37,761 nt of DNA from an uncultured Flavobacteriales bacterium (GTDB taxonomy: Bacteria; Bacteroidota; Bacteroidia; Flavobacteriales_D; Sanyastnellaceae), in NCBI GenBank assembly GCA_937974555.1, contig CALJKR010000004.1:1-37761 (forward strand). The letters are read 5' to 3'. Below, piece after piece: positions 15,527 through 24,066 of this stretch. The translations under genes were made by a program, and so were the position numbers. Under the pieces are notes generated by a model. That model did no database searches, was not told the origin of the DNA, and worked only from the letters and a program-made list of their open reading frames with translations. Numbering within the stretch: the first letter of the stretch is position 1; every line of letters begins with the position of its first letter.

Positions 15527-16519
15527 ATGGAAATGAAACGTTGGTTTGTGACGATCGCATTGTCGGCCGCTATTGGCAGTACGATTACTTGGGGAATTCA
15601 AAAGATGATTCAAGATGGAAATGAAGAAACCATTGAACTCTCTCATATCGAATTCAAAAGAAGATCCGGATACAAATTTATCAAGCCACTTCAATTTGTA
15701 GAAAGTAAATACGAGTATTCTTCGTATATCAATCTTAAAAATCAATTACAACAAACCATTGACTCATTAATAGAAATCGGTCAATTAAGCGCGGCATCCG
15801 TTTATCTCAGAGATTTTGATCAAAGTGGTTGGATTCATGTCAACCCCGAGAATAAATTTCATCCGGGATCATTATTGAAAATGGGAACACTTTACGAAGT
15901 GCTCCTGCAAGCAGAAAGAGACTCCAGCTTATTAGCTAAAAAATTGATGTTCCAGCCTGGTACCGAAAGGATACCCACCCAATCCTATGGTAGCAGAAGC
16001 ATCAAGCCCAATACGGAATATAGTGTTTACGAACTTTTAAATTACATGATTGCGTATTCCGATAACTATGCCACATCCGTCCTGCATAGTGTTGTTAACT
16101 ATGACAATTATCTGAAGATATTTACTGAACTAAATATCCCAAAGCCCAATGTATCCAGCGCCCAATACACCTTGAAAGCAAGTGAAATTTCCAATTTCTT
16201 GAAAGTGCTATACAATAGCACCTTTCTATCACCCGTTATGTCGGAAAAAGCTTTTGAGATTTTAATGCGTTGTGATTTCAAAAACGGCATGTCCGCAGGA
16301 TTACCCAACTCAGTCCCTGTGGCCCATAAGTTTGGTGAGTTCGGACTTCCCAACAGTGATCATGAGTTGCACGAAATGGGCATCATGTACCTACGAGACA
16401 AACCGTACGTACTCACCATCATGACTGCGGGCAAAAAAGTAGATCACTTGGCTCCTGCCATTGCCAAAATCACCCAGCAAACATCCAAGTATTTATTAAA
16501 ACTGGATGCTCAGAAATAA
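15527..16519 (+). CDS. Class A beta-lactamase-fold serine hydrolase, membrane-anchored or exported
   Basis: A serine hydrolase of the class A beta-lactamase/PBP fold. The 330 residues have an N-terminal hydrophobic segment (about 6-24) and then the three active-site motifs in order: Ser115-x-x-Lys118 (P-G-S-L-L-K), Ser178-Asp-Asn180 (Y-S-D-N-Y-A) and Lys268-Phe-Gly270 (H-K-F-G-E-F-G). The E-x-x-L-N omega-loop motif of true class A beta-lactamases is not visible between motifs two and three. A D,D-peptidase, esterase or degenerate peptidoglycan-related role therefore fits better than drug hydrolysis. ATG 15533 is an alternative start. It stands alone between the rny terminator and a 145-base gap. 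Confidence 0.82.
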   Translation: MEMKRWFVTIALSAAIGSTITWGIQKMIQDGNEETIELSHIEFKRRSGYKFIKPLQFVESKYEYSSYINLKNQLQQTIDSLIEIGQLSAASVYLRDFDQSGWIHVNPENKFHPGSLLKMGTLYEVLLQAERDSSLLAKKLMFQPGTERIPTQSYGSRSIKPNTEYSVYELLNYMIAYSDNYATSVLHSVVNYDNYLKIFTELNIPKPNVSSAQYTLKASEISNFLKVLYNSTFLSPVMSEKAFEILMRCDFKNGMSAGLPNSVPVAHKFGEFGLPNSDHELHEMGIMYLRDKPYVLTIMTAGKKVDHLAPAIAKITQQTSKYLLKLDAQK

Positions 16520-16652
16520 TCCAAGGTTGGGATTTGCATAAATTATTTGCAAAGGATAAGCACATCCTCCCTAGTTATTGGAAATTTTGAGAATATGCGT
16601 AGTTAACACGCGCAACCCTTATGAAGTCAATGGATTTTCAGTGAATGATGGG

Positions 16653-16660
16653 TTCTTTTG
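16653..16660 (+). promoter_or_regulatory. -7-like box (TTCTTTTG) before the HhH gene
   Basis: One mismatch to TAnnTTTG, ending 4 bases before the ATG at 16665. The rest of the 145-base gap (16520-16664) contains no gene I can support. Confidence 0.3.
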
Positions 16661-16664
16661 AATC

Positions 16665-17318
16665 ATGCATTCAAACACATCTACACTATTCTACTTTAGT
16701 CGATCAGAAAGAATTGGTATCGCTATATTGATCTTCCTACTTATTGGACAATGGGCCGTTCGCGTTCTTTGGTATCCGCCAAAATCATCTTCACCCTATT
16801 GGCGTAAACTACAATTGGTTTCCATGGATGACACCATGCATCAACAAATCATTGAAGCTTATCTCTACGATTCTACCTGGGGAGTAGACAACCAATTCAA
16901 GCAAAGAATCGAAATCAACCATGCCGACAGCATTCAACTTGAGGGCTTGCCCATGATCGGGGGATATCTTGCCCAACGCATCGTCCGTTATCGTGAAGCG
17001 CTTGGGGGATATTATTCATTGACACAACTTCTGGAAATCCCACAGTTCAAGGAAAGTACTTGGGAAATGCTCTATCCCCAATTGAGCTGCAATCAAGAAG
17101 TAAAAAAAATCAATCTTAATTCGGCTCGCCTAGAAGAATTGATTCAACACCCGTATATCAACTTTACCCAAGCACAGCGCATCATCAGATACCGTGAAAA
17201 CCATGGCCGATATACCAATTGGGAAAGTGTGAGGCAATCACAATCCATTCCGGATACTACATGGAATAAATTGGTTTACTATCTTGCGCTAGATAGTAAT
17301 TCGTATGAGTCTCAGTAA
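16665..17318 (+). CDS. Helix-hairpin-helix (ComEA-like) membrane-anchored protein
   Basis: A 217-residue protein with one N-terminal membrane helix (about 16-35) and two tandem helix-hairpin-helix regions. The first is E-I-N-H-A-D-S-I-Q-L-E-G-L-P-M-I-G (about 84-100) with A-Q-R-I-V-R-Y-R-E-A-L-G-G-Y. The second is K-I-N-L-N-S-A-R-L-E-E-L (about 147-158) with A-Q-R-I-I-R-Y-R-E-N-H-G-R-Y. The N-A-x-x-x-x-L pattern is that of ComEA-type DNA-binding proteins, so it may bind DNA outside the membrane, for uptake or another purpose. No other competence gene is present. The 3' end overlaps apt by 14 bases. Confidence 0.82.
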   Translation: MHSNTSTLFYFSRSERIGIAILIFLLIGQWAVRVLWYPPKSSSPYWRKLQLVSMDDTMHQQIIEAYLYDSTWGVDNQFKQRIEINHADSIQLEGLPMIGGYLAQRIVRYREALGGYYSLTQLLEIPQFKESTWEMLYPQLSCNQEVKKINLNSARLEELIQHPYINFTQAQRIIRYRENHGRYTNWESVRQSQSIPDTTWNKLVYYLALDSNSYESQ

Positions 17319-17835
17319 TCAAATCAAAAACATATTGATCGATGTGCCTGACTTTCCCAAGCCCGGTATTCTCTTCAAGGACATTACCCCCATATTTAAG
17401 GATAGTTCATTGTCCAAAGCCTTGATAGAGGAAGCTGCAACCCTTATTCAGGGCACAGGAGCGGAAGTAGTTGTTGGGCTCGAAAGCAGGGGATTTCCCA
17501 TGGGGTTTGCCATCGCCTTGCGGCTGAATCTGCCCTTTGTAATGATTAGAAAAAGAGGCAAGTTGCCGCGACCCACCCATCAAGTACAATACAACTTAGA
17601 ATATGGGCAAGCCGCAATGGAACTCCAAATAGGCGATATAATGCCCCATCAAAAGGTATATATCCATGATGATTTGTTGGCCACAGGTGGCACAGCCGCG
17701 GCCGCAGCAGAATTGGTGCAATTGGCCCAAGCTGAATTGGTCGGCTTCGGCTTTTTAATGGATTTGGAAGGATTAAAAGGTAAAGAAAATTTAATGCGTT
17801 TCAACGTTCCTGTTCATACCTTTGTCACGCTTTGA
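17305..17835 (+). CDS. apt: Adenine phosphoribosyltransferase
   Basis: A purine salvage enzyme that makes AMP from adenine and PRPP in the cytoplasm. The 176 residues are the usual length. Motifs are P-D-F-P-K-P-G-I-L-F-K-D-I-T-P at 15-29, G-L-E-S-R-G-F at 58-64, I-R-K-x-G-K-L-P at 81-88, and the PRPP-binding loop H-D-D-L-L-A-T-G-G-T-A at 121-131, where the more usual first residue is Val. The gene starts inside the end of the HhH gene in another frame, so translation is probably coupled. Confidence 0.97.
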   Translation: MSLSNQIKNILIDVPDFPKPGILFKDITPIFKDSSLSKALIEEAATLIQGTGAEVVVGLESRGFPMGFAIALRLNLPFVMIRKRGKLPRPTHQVQYNLEYGQAAMELQIGDIMPHQKVYIHDDLLATGGTAAAAAELVQLAQAELVGFGFLMDLEGLKGKENLMRFNVPVHTFVTL

Positions 17836-17842
17836 AAAAGTA

Positions 17843-17865
17843 GAAAATTTCAATGATAAATTTTC
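17843..17865. repeat. 8-bp inverted repeat overlapping the promoter region of the acyl-CoA dehydrogenase
   Basis: GAAAATTT (17843-17850) and AAATTTTC (17858-17865) form a perfect AT-only-core inverted repeat with a 7-base spacer. The right arm covers a -7-like box TAAATTTT (17857-17864), which ends 4 bases before ATG 17869, and a TTG lies at 17832-17834, 22 bases upstream of that box. This arrangement would suit an operator, but the AT richness makes chance possible. Confidence 0.4.
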
Positions 17866-17868
17866 AAT

Positions 17869-19008
17869 ATGAACTTTACTCCATCTGAAAACGAGAGCAT
17901 GATCGCCCAAATGGTGCGTGACTTTGCCGAAAAAGAAATCCGTCCACATGTTATGACATGGGATGAAAGCCAAGAATTTCCAAGAGAAGTGTTTCGCAAA
18001 ATGGGACAGCTGGGCCTTATGGGCATTTTGGTTCCTGAGCAATACGGCGGAGCGGGATTGGGTTACTTTGAATACAAAACAGCCATCGTTGAAGTGGCCA
18101 AAGTTTGCGGGTCGATCGGCTTGAGCCTAGCAGCACACAATTCACTTTGTACCAATCACATTTTGGAATTTGGTAATGAAGAGCAAAAACAAAAATACTT
18201 ACCCAAGCTTGCGAGTGGTGAATGGATTGGCGCCTGGGGCTTAACTGAAGCCAACACAGGAAGCGATGCCATGCGCATGAAATGCACTGCTGAAAAAGAT
18301 GGTGAATATTGGGTAATCAATGGCACCAAGAATTGGATTACCCATGGAATCAGCGGAGAGGTTGCGGTTGTTTTGGTAAGAACAGGTGATTTATTGGACT
18401 CCCATGGAATTACAGCTTTTGTCATTGAGCGTGGGACACCTGGATTTTCAGGGGGTAAAAAAGAAAACAAATTGGGCATGCGCGCCTCAGAAACCGCTGA
18501 GTTGATTTTTGACAATTGCCGTGTACACGAAAGTCAAATTTTAGGAAAGGTAGGAGACGGATTTGTTCAAGCCATGAAAATTTTGGACGGCGGAAGAATT
18601 TCCATTGGTTCATTGGCCTTGGGCATTGCCAAGGGCGCTTTTGAGGCTGCTGTTAAATACTCGCAAGAACGCGAACAATTTGGCCAACCGATTTCTAAAT
18701 TCCAAGCCATTGCTTTTAAGCTCGCTGATATGGCCACAGAAATTGAAGCTGCTGACATGTTGCTTTTGGAATCTTGTCACTTAAAAAACACCCATCAAAA
18801 AGTAACCACGGTATCGGCCATGGCCAAATACTATGCTTCCGAAGTAAGCGTGCGTGTTGCCACTGAGGCCGTTCAGATTTTTGGCGGCTATGGCTATACC
18901 AAAGACTTCCCTGTGGAGAAATTCTACCGAGATTCTAAATTGTGTACCATTGGAGAGGGCACTTCTGAAATTCAGAAATTGGTTATTTCCAGAGAAATTC
19001 TTAAATAA
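17869..19008 (+). CDS. Acyl-CoA dehydrogenase (short-chain type)
   Basis: An FAD enzyme that makes the alpha,beta-double bond of acyl-CoA in beta-oxidation or branched amino-acid breakdown, passing electrons to ETF. The 379 residues match the family length. Visible motifs are E-Q-Y-G-G-A-G-L-G, A-W-G-L-T-E-A-N-T-G-S-D for FAD and substrate contact, N-G-T-K-N-W-I-T-H-G, R-E-Q-F-G-Q-P-I, Q-I-F-G-G-Y-G-Y, and the C-terminal Y-R-D-S-K-L-C-T-I-G-E-G-T-S-E-I-Q with the catalytic base as Glu363. The Glu position is that of short/medium-chain enzymes rather than isovaleryl-CoA dehydrogenase. It sits alone after apt, behind its own putative promoter with an inverted repeat. Confidence 0.95.
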   Translation: MNFTPSENESMIAQMVRDFAEKEIRPHVMTWDESQEFPREVFRKMGQLGLMGILVPEQYGGAGLGYFEYKTAIVEVAKVCGSIGLSLAAHNSLCTNHILEFGNEEQKQKYLPKLASGEWIGAWGLTEANTGSDAMRMKCTAEKDGEYWVINGTKNWITHGISGEVAVVLVRTGDLLDSHGITAFVIERGTPGFSGGKKENKLGMRASETAELIFDNCRVHESQILGKVGDGFVQAMKILDGGRISIGSLALGIAKGAFEAAVKYSQEREQFGQPISKFQAIAFKLADMATEIEAADMLLLESCHLKNTHQKVTTVSAMAKYYASEVSVRVATEAVQIFGGYGYTKDFPVEKFYRDSKLCTIGEGTSEIQKLVISREILK

Positions 19009-19023
19009 AATGTTAGCCAGCTG

Positions 19024-20394
19024 ATGAGTCGCTTGCCTTATATCATCGTACTCATCATTCTGTTGGCCATCGTTTCACCATATTGGTTTTCGTATGGCAT
19101 GTTCATGGATGGATTGATTTATTCCACCGTCGCCAAGAATTTACATGATCACCTGGGGAGTTTCGTTGATCCTCAATTTACACCATTCTTTCACGCCCAC
19201 TTTCATGAGCATCCTCCCTTGGGAATGTATATACAAAGTGGACTTTACGCCATTTCTTCATCCCCAATATTGGATCGTTGGTACAGCATCATTACTTTAC
19301 TACTCAGTGGTTGGGTCATGGTTAAATTGTGGTGTTTTTTGGAACCCAGCAAAAGTAGACTGGGCTATTGGGTTCTCTTATTTTGGGGTACGACTCCCTT
19401 AATCATTTGGGCATTGCCCAACAATCTTTTAGAAAATCTGATGGGCTTGTGGGTGATGCTCGCCATTTTATATCAATGGAAAAGTTTTCGAAGCAACCAT
19501 TGGAGTTTATCCTTGCTTACCGGATTGTTGTGGACGTTGTCTTTTTATACCAAAGGACCCGTTGGACTTTTCCCCATGGCTTTGGGACCCATCCTTTGGT
19601 TATTAAAAATAGAAAATCGCACGATTGTATTCAAGCAATGGTGCATAGCCATGGGCTTTGCATTGGCATTGTTTTTTATTCCTTATTGGAGCATTCCTGA
19701 GTTACAAATGAGCTGGAATGCTTATTTCCATCAACAGATAGAACATAGTTTACAACGAGTGGTTACCGTTGATTCCAGGTTTTATATTTTGTTTCAAACC
19801 TTGAATCACGCGATTCCAATGCTGGCATTTCTGGGTTTAATCGGTTGGTATTGGCGAAAACATATTCAATTGGTTTTCGACAAAAAAACTTGGGCTTTAT
19901 TGCTATTGGGATTGTCCGGAATTGTTCCCATGATGATTTCACTGAAACAAAGGGAATTCTATATCATCCCTGCTTGGCCTTTGATTGTCCTCAGTGTAGC
20001 GATGGTTGCTGTTCCGATTTTGGAAAAGCTCGACAGCTTGCTTCGGCCGATGCCAAAAAAATGGGGGATTGCTTTGGCTACGGTCCTGATAATTGGCGCA
20101 TTGGCCAATGCCATTCGATATAGAGGAGATTTTGTTCGAGATTCTGTAACACAATCGGACCTAAAAAAAATAGCTTGGAACTTCCCGCATGTGCACACCA
20201 TTCATTTTACGTCAGAATTGCACCAAGATTACTCCTTAATCGGATATGCTCAGCGTTTTTTTAAAATGGGGCTAGATCCATTTAAGAATGACACTTATGT
20301 AATTACCACCACCCCCCAATCCATTCCCATGGATCGCTATAAGGAAATCGATTTGAATCTAAAAAAACTTCATTTTTACAACGCAAAGCCTTAG
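19024..20394 (+). CDS. GT39-type (ArnT/PMT-like) polytopic glycosyltransferase
   Basis: An integral-membrane glycosyltransferase of the ArnT/PMT superfamily, which uses polyprenyl-linked sugars on the periplasmic side. The 456 residues show a first membrane helix (about 4-23), then F-M-D-G-L-I-Y with an Asp in the position of the catalytic Asp-rich loop, and H-E-H-P-P-L-G, the family's conserved His-Pro motif. About nine to eleven membrane helices follow, for example at 85-100, 115-135, 165-185 and 205-225. The acceptor (lipid A, protein or glycan) is unknown. The stop overlaps that of the convergent DUF4403 gene by TTAG. A four-codon frame (19010-19024) ends on its start codon. Confidence 0.82.
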   Translation: MSRLPYIIVLIILLAIVSPYWFSYGMFMDGLIYSTVAKNLHDHLGSFVDPQFTPFFHAHFHEHPPLGMYIQSGLYAISSSPILDRWYSIITLLLSGWVMVKLWCFLEPSKSRLGYWVLLFWGTTPLIIWALPNNLLENLMGLWVMLAILYQWKSFRSNHWSLSLLTGLLWTLSFYTKGPVGLFPMALGPILWLLKIENRTIVFKQWCIAMGFALALFFIPYWSIPELQMSWNAYFHQQIEHSLQRVVTVDSRFYILFQTLNHAIPMLAFLGLIGWYWRKHIQLVFDKKTWALLLLGLSGIVPMMISLKQREFYIIPAWPLIVLSVAMVAVPILEKLDSLLRPMPKKWGIALATVLIIGALANAIRYRGDFVRDSVTQSDLKKIAWNFPHVHTIHFTSELHQDYSLIGYAQRFFKMGLDPFKNDTYVITTTPQSIPMDRYKEIDLNLKKLHFYNAKP

Positions 20395-21827
20395 AAGCTT
20401 TTGTTCCAAATCAAAGCCCATTGACCCGTTGCTTCTACTGTGAGTTGAATATTATTTTCTGTACAATACAGTTTTGAAATTCGCAACTCATCCAATGACC
20501 CATTAACGGTAATATCTTTCCAAGTCTCCTTCTGAAATTTGTCATTGATGCTCATTTTGGCTTTATCCAGAGCGGGCACCAAGGACAAAAGGAATATATT
20601 TTCATCTTGGAATCTGGATTTCCAAGATTCCCACTTGAAGCCCCATTCCAAAAGCTGATTCTTGGCACTGAAATCAACTACTGGATCACTCAACCGAATG
20701 GCCATCCCGTTGCGCTCCAAAACAGGTCTTGCAGAAAAATTAACTTTGACCTTCTTCCGATTCAATTGTTTGGTGTGGATGTCCGCAATTAGTTCCACCT
20801 GCAAAAGTCCATTGGGCTTGCCTTGTATGGTACAATCGTGGATCCACAAGTACTCTTCTGCTTGTTCACCGATTGGCCATTTCCTTCCAATTAAATGTTG
20901 TTTGCAGATTCGCTGAATTGCTTCCATTGAATAATCCAATTGAAAACGAATCACCGACTTTTTATCTGGCAAGGGCTGGTGGCTAAATGAAGGAACCGAG
21001 GAACCATTGCCTTCAGGAGATTTATCTAAAAGTTTCAATTCTGTCTCAACACCCAGCGTACCTTCCAATCTTCCTTGGTTTGATTTCAAATTCCAAATGG
21101 CCAGTTTTTTGGGGCTAATGGACAAGACCCCCTGATCTTGAATAGGAAATCCGCTGTACATCTGCTGCAACAAAGGAGCGATATCTTGTTGCAAATTTCT
21201 TTTTGACAATGCCTGATCCACTTGAGCAAAAGAAGATTGGATGGCACCTTGCATTTGATTAACCACCAATCTTGTGAAATCCAATTTAAACCAAGTGAAC
21301 TCACAAGGAGACATGGGCGTAAGTTGAAGACTCTCAGATTTGGTCTTCAATTGCAAATTCCCACCGATGGTCCATATAATTTTTCCAACCCAGTGCATAA
21401 CCCGAGGCGACTCCTTCCCTACCCCGCAGGAAAAAGGAACCATTGGAGAAGCACATGATTCACCCCAGCAAGCAGGACACATTTCTCCTTCGATGCCATA
21501 TTTCAAGTAAACATCAAAATACAACGTATTGCCCTCCACTTTGAAGTGCAGGCTATCCCGTTTTAGAGCGTATTTGATCTTGGGCTCGTTGCAAGCAGCG
21601 GGCATAAATCCGGGCCATTCCGGGTTTTTAAACTCCCATGGAACAATGGCATTCACTTTTCGTTCAATGGCCCTGAGATCAATGGACACAGGCAACACCA
21701 ATGTGCTCACCTCATTGGAACTAAAAGCTATTTCAGGCAAAACCTCACCTTGTGTAGCATCCGATTTCAGACCACAACCATAAAGAACCAATAGAAAAAA
21801 GAATAAGCCGAAAAAATTGAACTTCAT
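20391..21827 (-). CDS. DUF4403 family lipoprotein
   Basis: A 478-residue exported lipoprotein of the DUF4403 family, function unknown. The signal region ends in L-Y-G-C at residue 18. The family's opening motif L-V-L-P-V-S-I-D-L-R-A-I-E is at about 44-56. A second half starts near V-I-R-F-Q-L-D-Y-S-M-E-A-I and has the typical C-T-I-Q-G-K-P and V-D-F-S-A-K-N-Q-L patterns. A Cys-rich insert, C-P-A-C-W-G-E-S-C (about 116-124) with more Cys after it, is unusual. I recall suggestions that such two-lobed families share a lipid-binding fold, but I could not check this. It is divergent from the polysaccharide export cluster. Confidence 0.82.
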   Translation of the reverse strand: MKFNFFGLFFFLLVLYGCGLKSDATQGEVLPEIAFSSNEVSTLVLPVSIDLRAIERKVNAIVPWEFKNPEWPGFMPAACNEPKIKYALKRDSLHFKVEGNTLYFDVYLKYGIEGEMCPACWGESCASPMVPFSCGVGKESPRVMHWVGKIIWTIGGNLQLKTKSESLQLTPMSPCEFTWFKLDFTRLVVNQMQGAIQSSFAQVDQALSKRNLQQDIAPLLQQMYSGFPIQDQGVLSISPKKLAIWNLKSNQGRLEGTLGVETELKLLDKSPEGNGSSVPSFSHQPLPDKKSVIRFQLDYSMEAIQRICKQHLIGRKWPIGEQAEEYLWIHDCTIQGKPNGLLQVELIADIHTKQLNRKKVKVNFSARPVLERNGMAIRLSDPVVDFSAKNQLLEWGFKWESWKSRFQDENIFLLSLVPALDKAKMSINDKFQKETWKDITVNGSLDELRISKLYCTENNIQLTVEATGQWALIWNKSF

Positions 21828-21911
21828 GACCTAAAAGTGGGGTGAAAACCAATAAGTCCTAAAAATGTTCATTTGATGTTGATAAAATAACCGAACCGTG
21901 ACGTTTATCAC

Positions 21912-21919
21912 TATTTTTG
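21912..21919 (+). promoter_or_regulatory. -7 box (TATTTTTG) before the polysaccharide export cluster
   Basis: An exact TAnnTTTG match 17 bases before ATG 21937. TTG triplets lie about 30 bases farther up. It is the only good promoter candidate for the four-gene cluster. Confidence 0.5.
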
Positions 21920-21936
21920 CGGGCTGTTTAGAAAAC

Positions 21937-24018
21937 ATGGCCAAGTTCAAAATCTCATATCTTGTCTTCGCATTAACGCATTGTACCACAATGCTTTTTG
22001 CACAAACTGACGATTTTCCGATTCGCGCTGTTGAGGATTTATCCATTGTTTGGAAAAACAATTATTTTAAAGTTCTGGAAAAACCCAATTTTTCCAACGA
22101 CTTTGAACTTCTGCCCAAAGTATGGCCTGCCATGATTCCGCAAAACAATCAAGCGCAGATCAATAACATCAATCAATATTACGACACCAAAGCGGCCGCA
22201 TTGCGCGCCGATGCGGGTCTATCTTGGAATACCAGTACCCAACAAAATTTTTCGACCCAACCCGGCGAGGATAATTTATTTTTCCGATCCAAAATAGCGA
22301 CTGGCGTTGAATGGGATTTGCTATCTGGAGGATTAATGGAAAATGAGCACCGAGCGCAGGTGCTTGAAAAGCAAAAACTAGTAGAATTGTTGAGTCTTCA
22401 ACAAAGCAAGGGGCATACAATTTCATTTGAAAACAGAAGCAGTGTCCTGTACTTTTTCAATCAACAAAAAATAAAAGCACTTCAACAAAAAGAGAAATTA
22501 CTTTCTGAAGAGATTGCGATTTTAGAAAAGTTGATAGAAAATAAAACACTTTTGCTCCCTGTTTTACTTGATGCCTACAAATCAAAAATCGAGATCAATG
22601 GATTGGTTCAAACCTATGCCACATACAACGCCAGTGTGCGAGATTGGGTAGATACTACTTTTTTCAATCCCAATGTGCTTCCTCCCTTGTTTGACATCAA
22701 CCCCAAAGCACTCAAAGTTTTATGTGGTCAAGACGATGTTGTGGATCGTCAAATTCTATTGTCAGAAGAGTCGGAACAATTGCAATACAATTGGATGAAC
22801 GATGTCAAATTAAGCGGCAATCTGCGTTACAATTACTTTGACATGATCGGCACGCAGAATAATCGCGGCTACTTGTCCATGGGATTGCAGGCCCAAATTC
22901 CAATCAAGATTTTTCATCAAGATTACAAAGCAGCCAAGAACATCCAACTTCAAAAAGAAAAATGGAAAATGGATCAAGCCCAAGATGCGCTGTGGTCCGA
23001 GGTTTCTCAACTTTTCTATGAATTTCGATACAAACTCAAGCAATATTCCATTTTGGAGGCGCAAAGAAAATTGACCATTGAGCAGCTCAAATTGGCGCAA
23101 AGCCAGAGTGAATTGTCCGCTGAGTATTTTCTTCCAGTAGAATCCATTCAAAATTTGGTTGAATATTGGGATATCGTCATTGAACAATTGGATCTGCACC
23201 AACAACTTTACCTAAAATTGGGGGAGATTAGATCCTACATCCCTCAAGAAAATGTACTGCGATTTACCCGCGCTTGGTCCATTGAATCTCCATTGGTTAA
23301 CTTCAACCAAGAAGAAAATATCGCCATTAAAAAAACGCATCTATTTGTTTGGTCTAAATCATGGGTAGACCGCAAACCTGAAGAAGTAGCCAACCAAATC
23401 TTTACATGGCAAGTGGATAAAGTGTATTTGTCACCAAGCAGCGAAGCGGTTGATCAAAATAACTTCCAAAGCCTGGTTGAATTACTTCATAAAAAGAATG
23501 TCGAAGTAGAGTTGCTCATTGGTAAAAACAAATGGTTGTATTCACCGATTGAACCCAAAATCGATAGCTTATACAACCTCTACGGAAAATTACCCCTTTC
23601 CGGATTGCACCTGGACATTGAACCGCATGCCATGGAGGGTTTTAAAGAAAATCCCAATGTCTTTTTTGAATACTACTACCAAAGATTAAACGAAGCCAGA
23701 TTGGCTTGCAACAACCACAACTGGAATTTAGGAGCCTCAATCCCCTTGCACTACGAACTCAATGTCTTGCAAAAAATTTCCACCTCTTTGGATGAAGTCG
23801 TTCTAATGGCATACGAAACCAAAGGGCCTGAATCCATATTGCGCCGAAGTCAAGACGAAATTCAAACTTTTGGCAATAAAACCAATATCGCATTGCGGGC
23901 AAAAGATTATACTACCAAAGAAGAAATGAGGAAAGATTTTGGTGCCCTTTTGCTTGGACTTCCCAGTCAAAAAATTTCTATTCACGACTTTGAAACCTAT
24001 TCACTTTTAAATCCATAA
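21937..24018 (+). CDS. TolC-type outer-membrane protein fused to a GH18-like TIM-barrel domain
   Basis: The 693 residues (ATG 21937 chosen because it starts the signal peptide M-A-K-F-K-I-S-Y, cleaved near F-A-Q-T at 21-24) contain two parts. Residues about 75-435 are a TolC/OEP-like outer-membrane channel: beta segments around 89-132 and 288-324 (L-S-M-G-L-Q-A-Q-I-P-I), each followed by long helices (about 135-240 and 330-435). Residues about 465-693 look like a (beta/alpha)8 barrel: strands at 467-472, 494-499, 523-528, 556-562 (G-L-H-L-D-I-E-P with Asp560 and Glu562), 597-603, 619-626 (V-V-L-M-A-Y-E) and 649-654. D-x-E on strand 4 and M-x-Y on strand 6 match GH18-type enzymes. The fusion is uncommon. 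The gene heads a cluster with HlyD, Zn-pseudoGGDEF and GT2 genes. Confidence 0.82.
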   Translation: MAKFKISYLVFALTHCTTMLFAQTDDFPIRAVEDLSIVWKNNYFKVLEKPNFSNDFELLPKVWPAMIPQNNQAQINNINQYYDTKAAALRADAGLSWNTSTQQNFSTQPGEDNLFFRSKIATGVEWDLLSGGLMENEHRAQVLEKQKLVELLSLQQSKGHTISFENRSSVLYFFNQQKIKALQQKEKLLSEEIAILEKLIENKTLLLPVLLDAYKSKIEINGLVQTYATYNASVRDWVDTTFFNPNVLPPLFDINPKALKVLCGQDDVVDRQILLSEESEQLQYNWMNDVKLSGNLRYNYFDMIGTQNNRGYLSMGLQAQIPIKIFHQDYKAAKNIQLQKEKWKMDQAQDALWSEVSQLFYEFRYKLKQYSILEAQRKLTIEQLKLAQSQSELSAEYFLPVESIQNLVEYWDIVIEQLDLHQQLYLKLGEIRSYIPQENVLRFTRAWSIESPLVNFNQEENIAIKKTHLFVWSKSWVDRKPEEVANQIFTWQVDKVYLSPSSEAVDQNNFQSLVELLHKKNVEVELLIGKNKWLYSPIEPKIDSLYNLYGKLPLSGLHLDIEPHAMEGFKENPNVFFEYYYQRLNEARLACNNHNWNLGASIPLHYELNVLQKISTSLDEVVLMAYETKGPESILRRSQDEIQTFGNKTNIALRAKDYTTKEEMRKDFGALLLGLPSQKISIHDFETYSLLNP

Positions 24019-24066
24019 GCTTTGAAAAGTGTTCATTTTAAAAGACAAGGAGCCGACATTCGGGTG

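Noticed and set aside
16533..16553. Inverted repeat TTTGCA...TGCAAA in the 145-base gap
   Set aside because: Six-base arms with a 9-base spacer in AT-rich DNA are expected by chance; no promoter element is linked to it.
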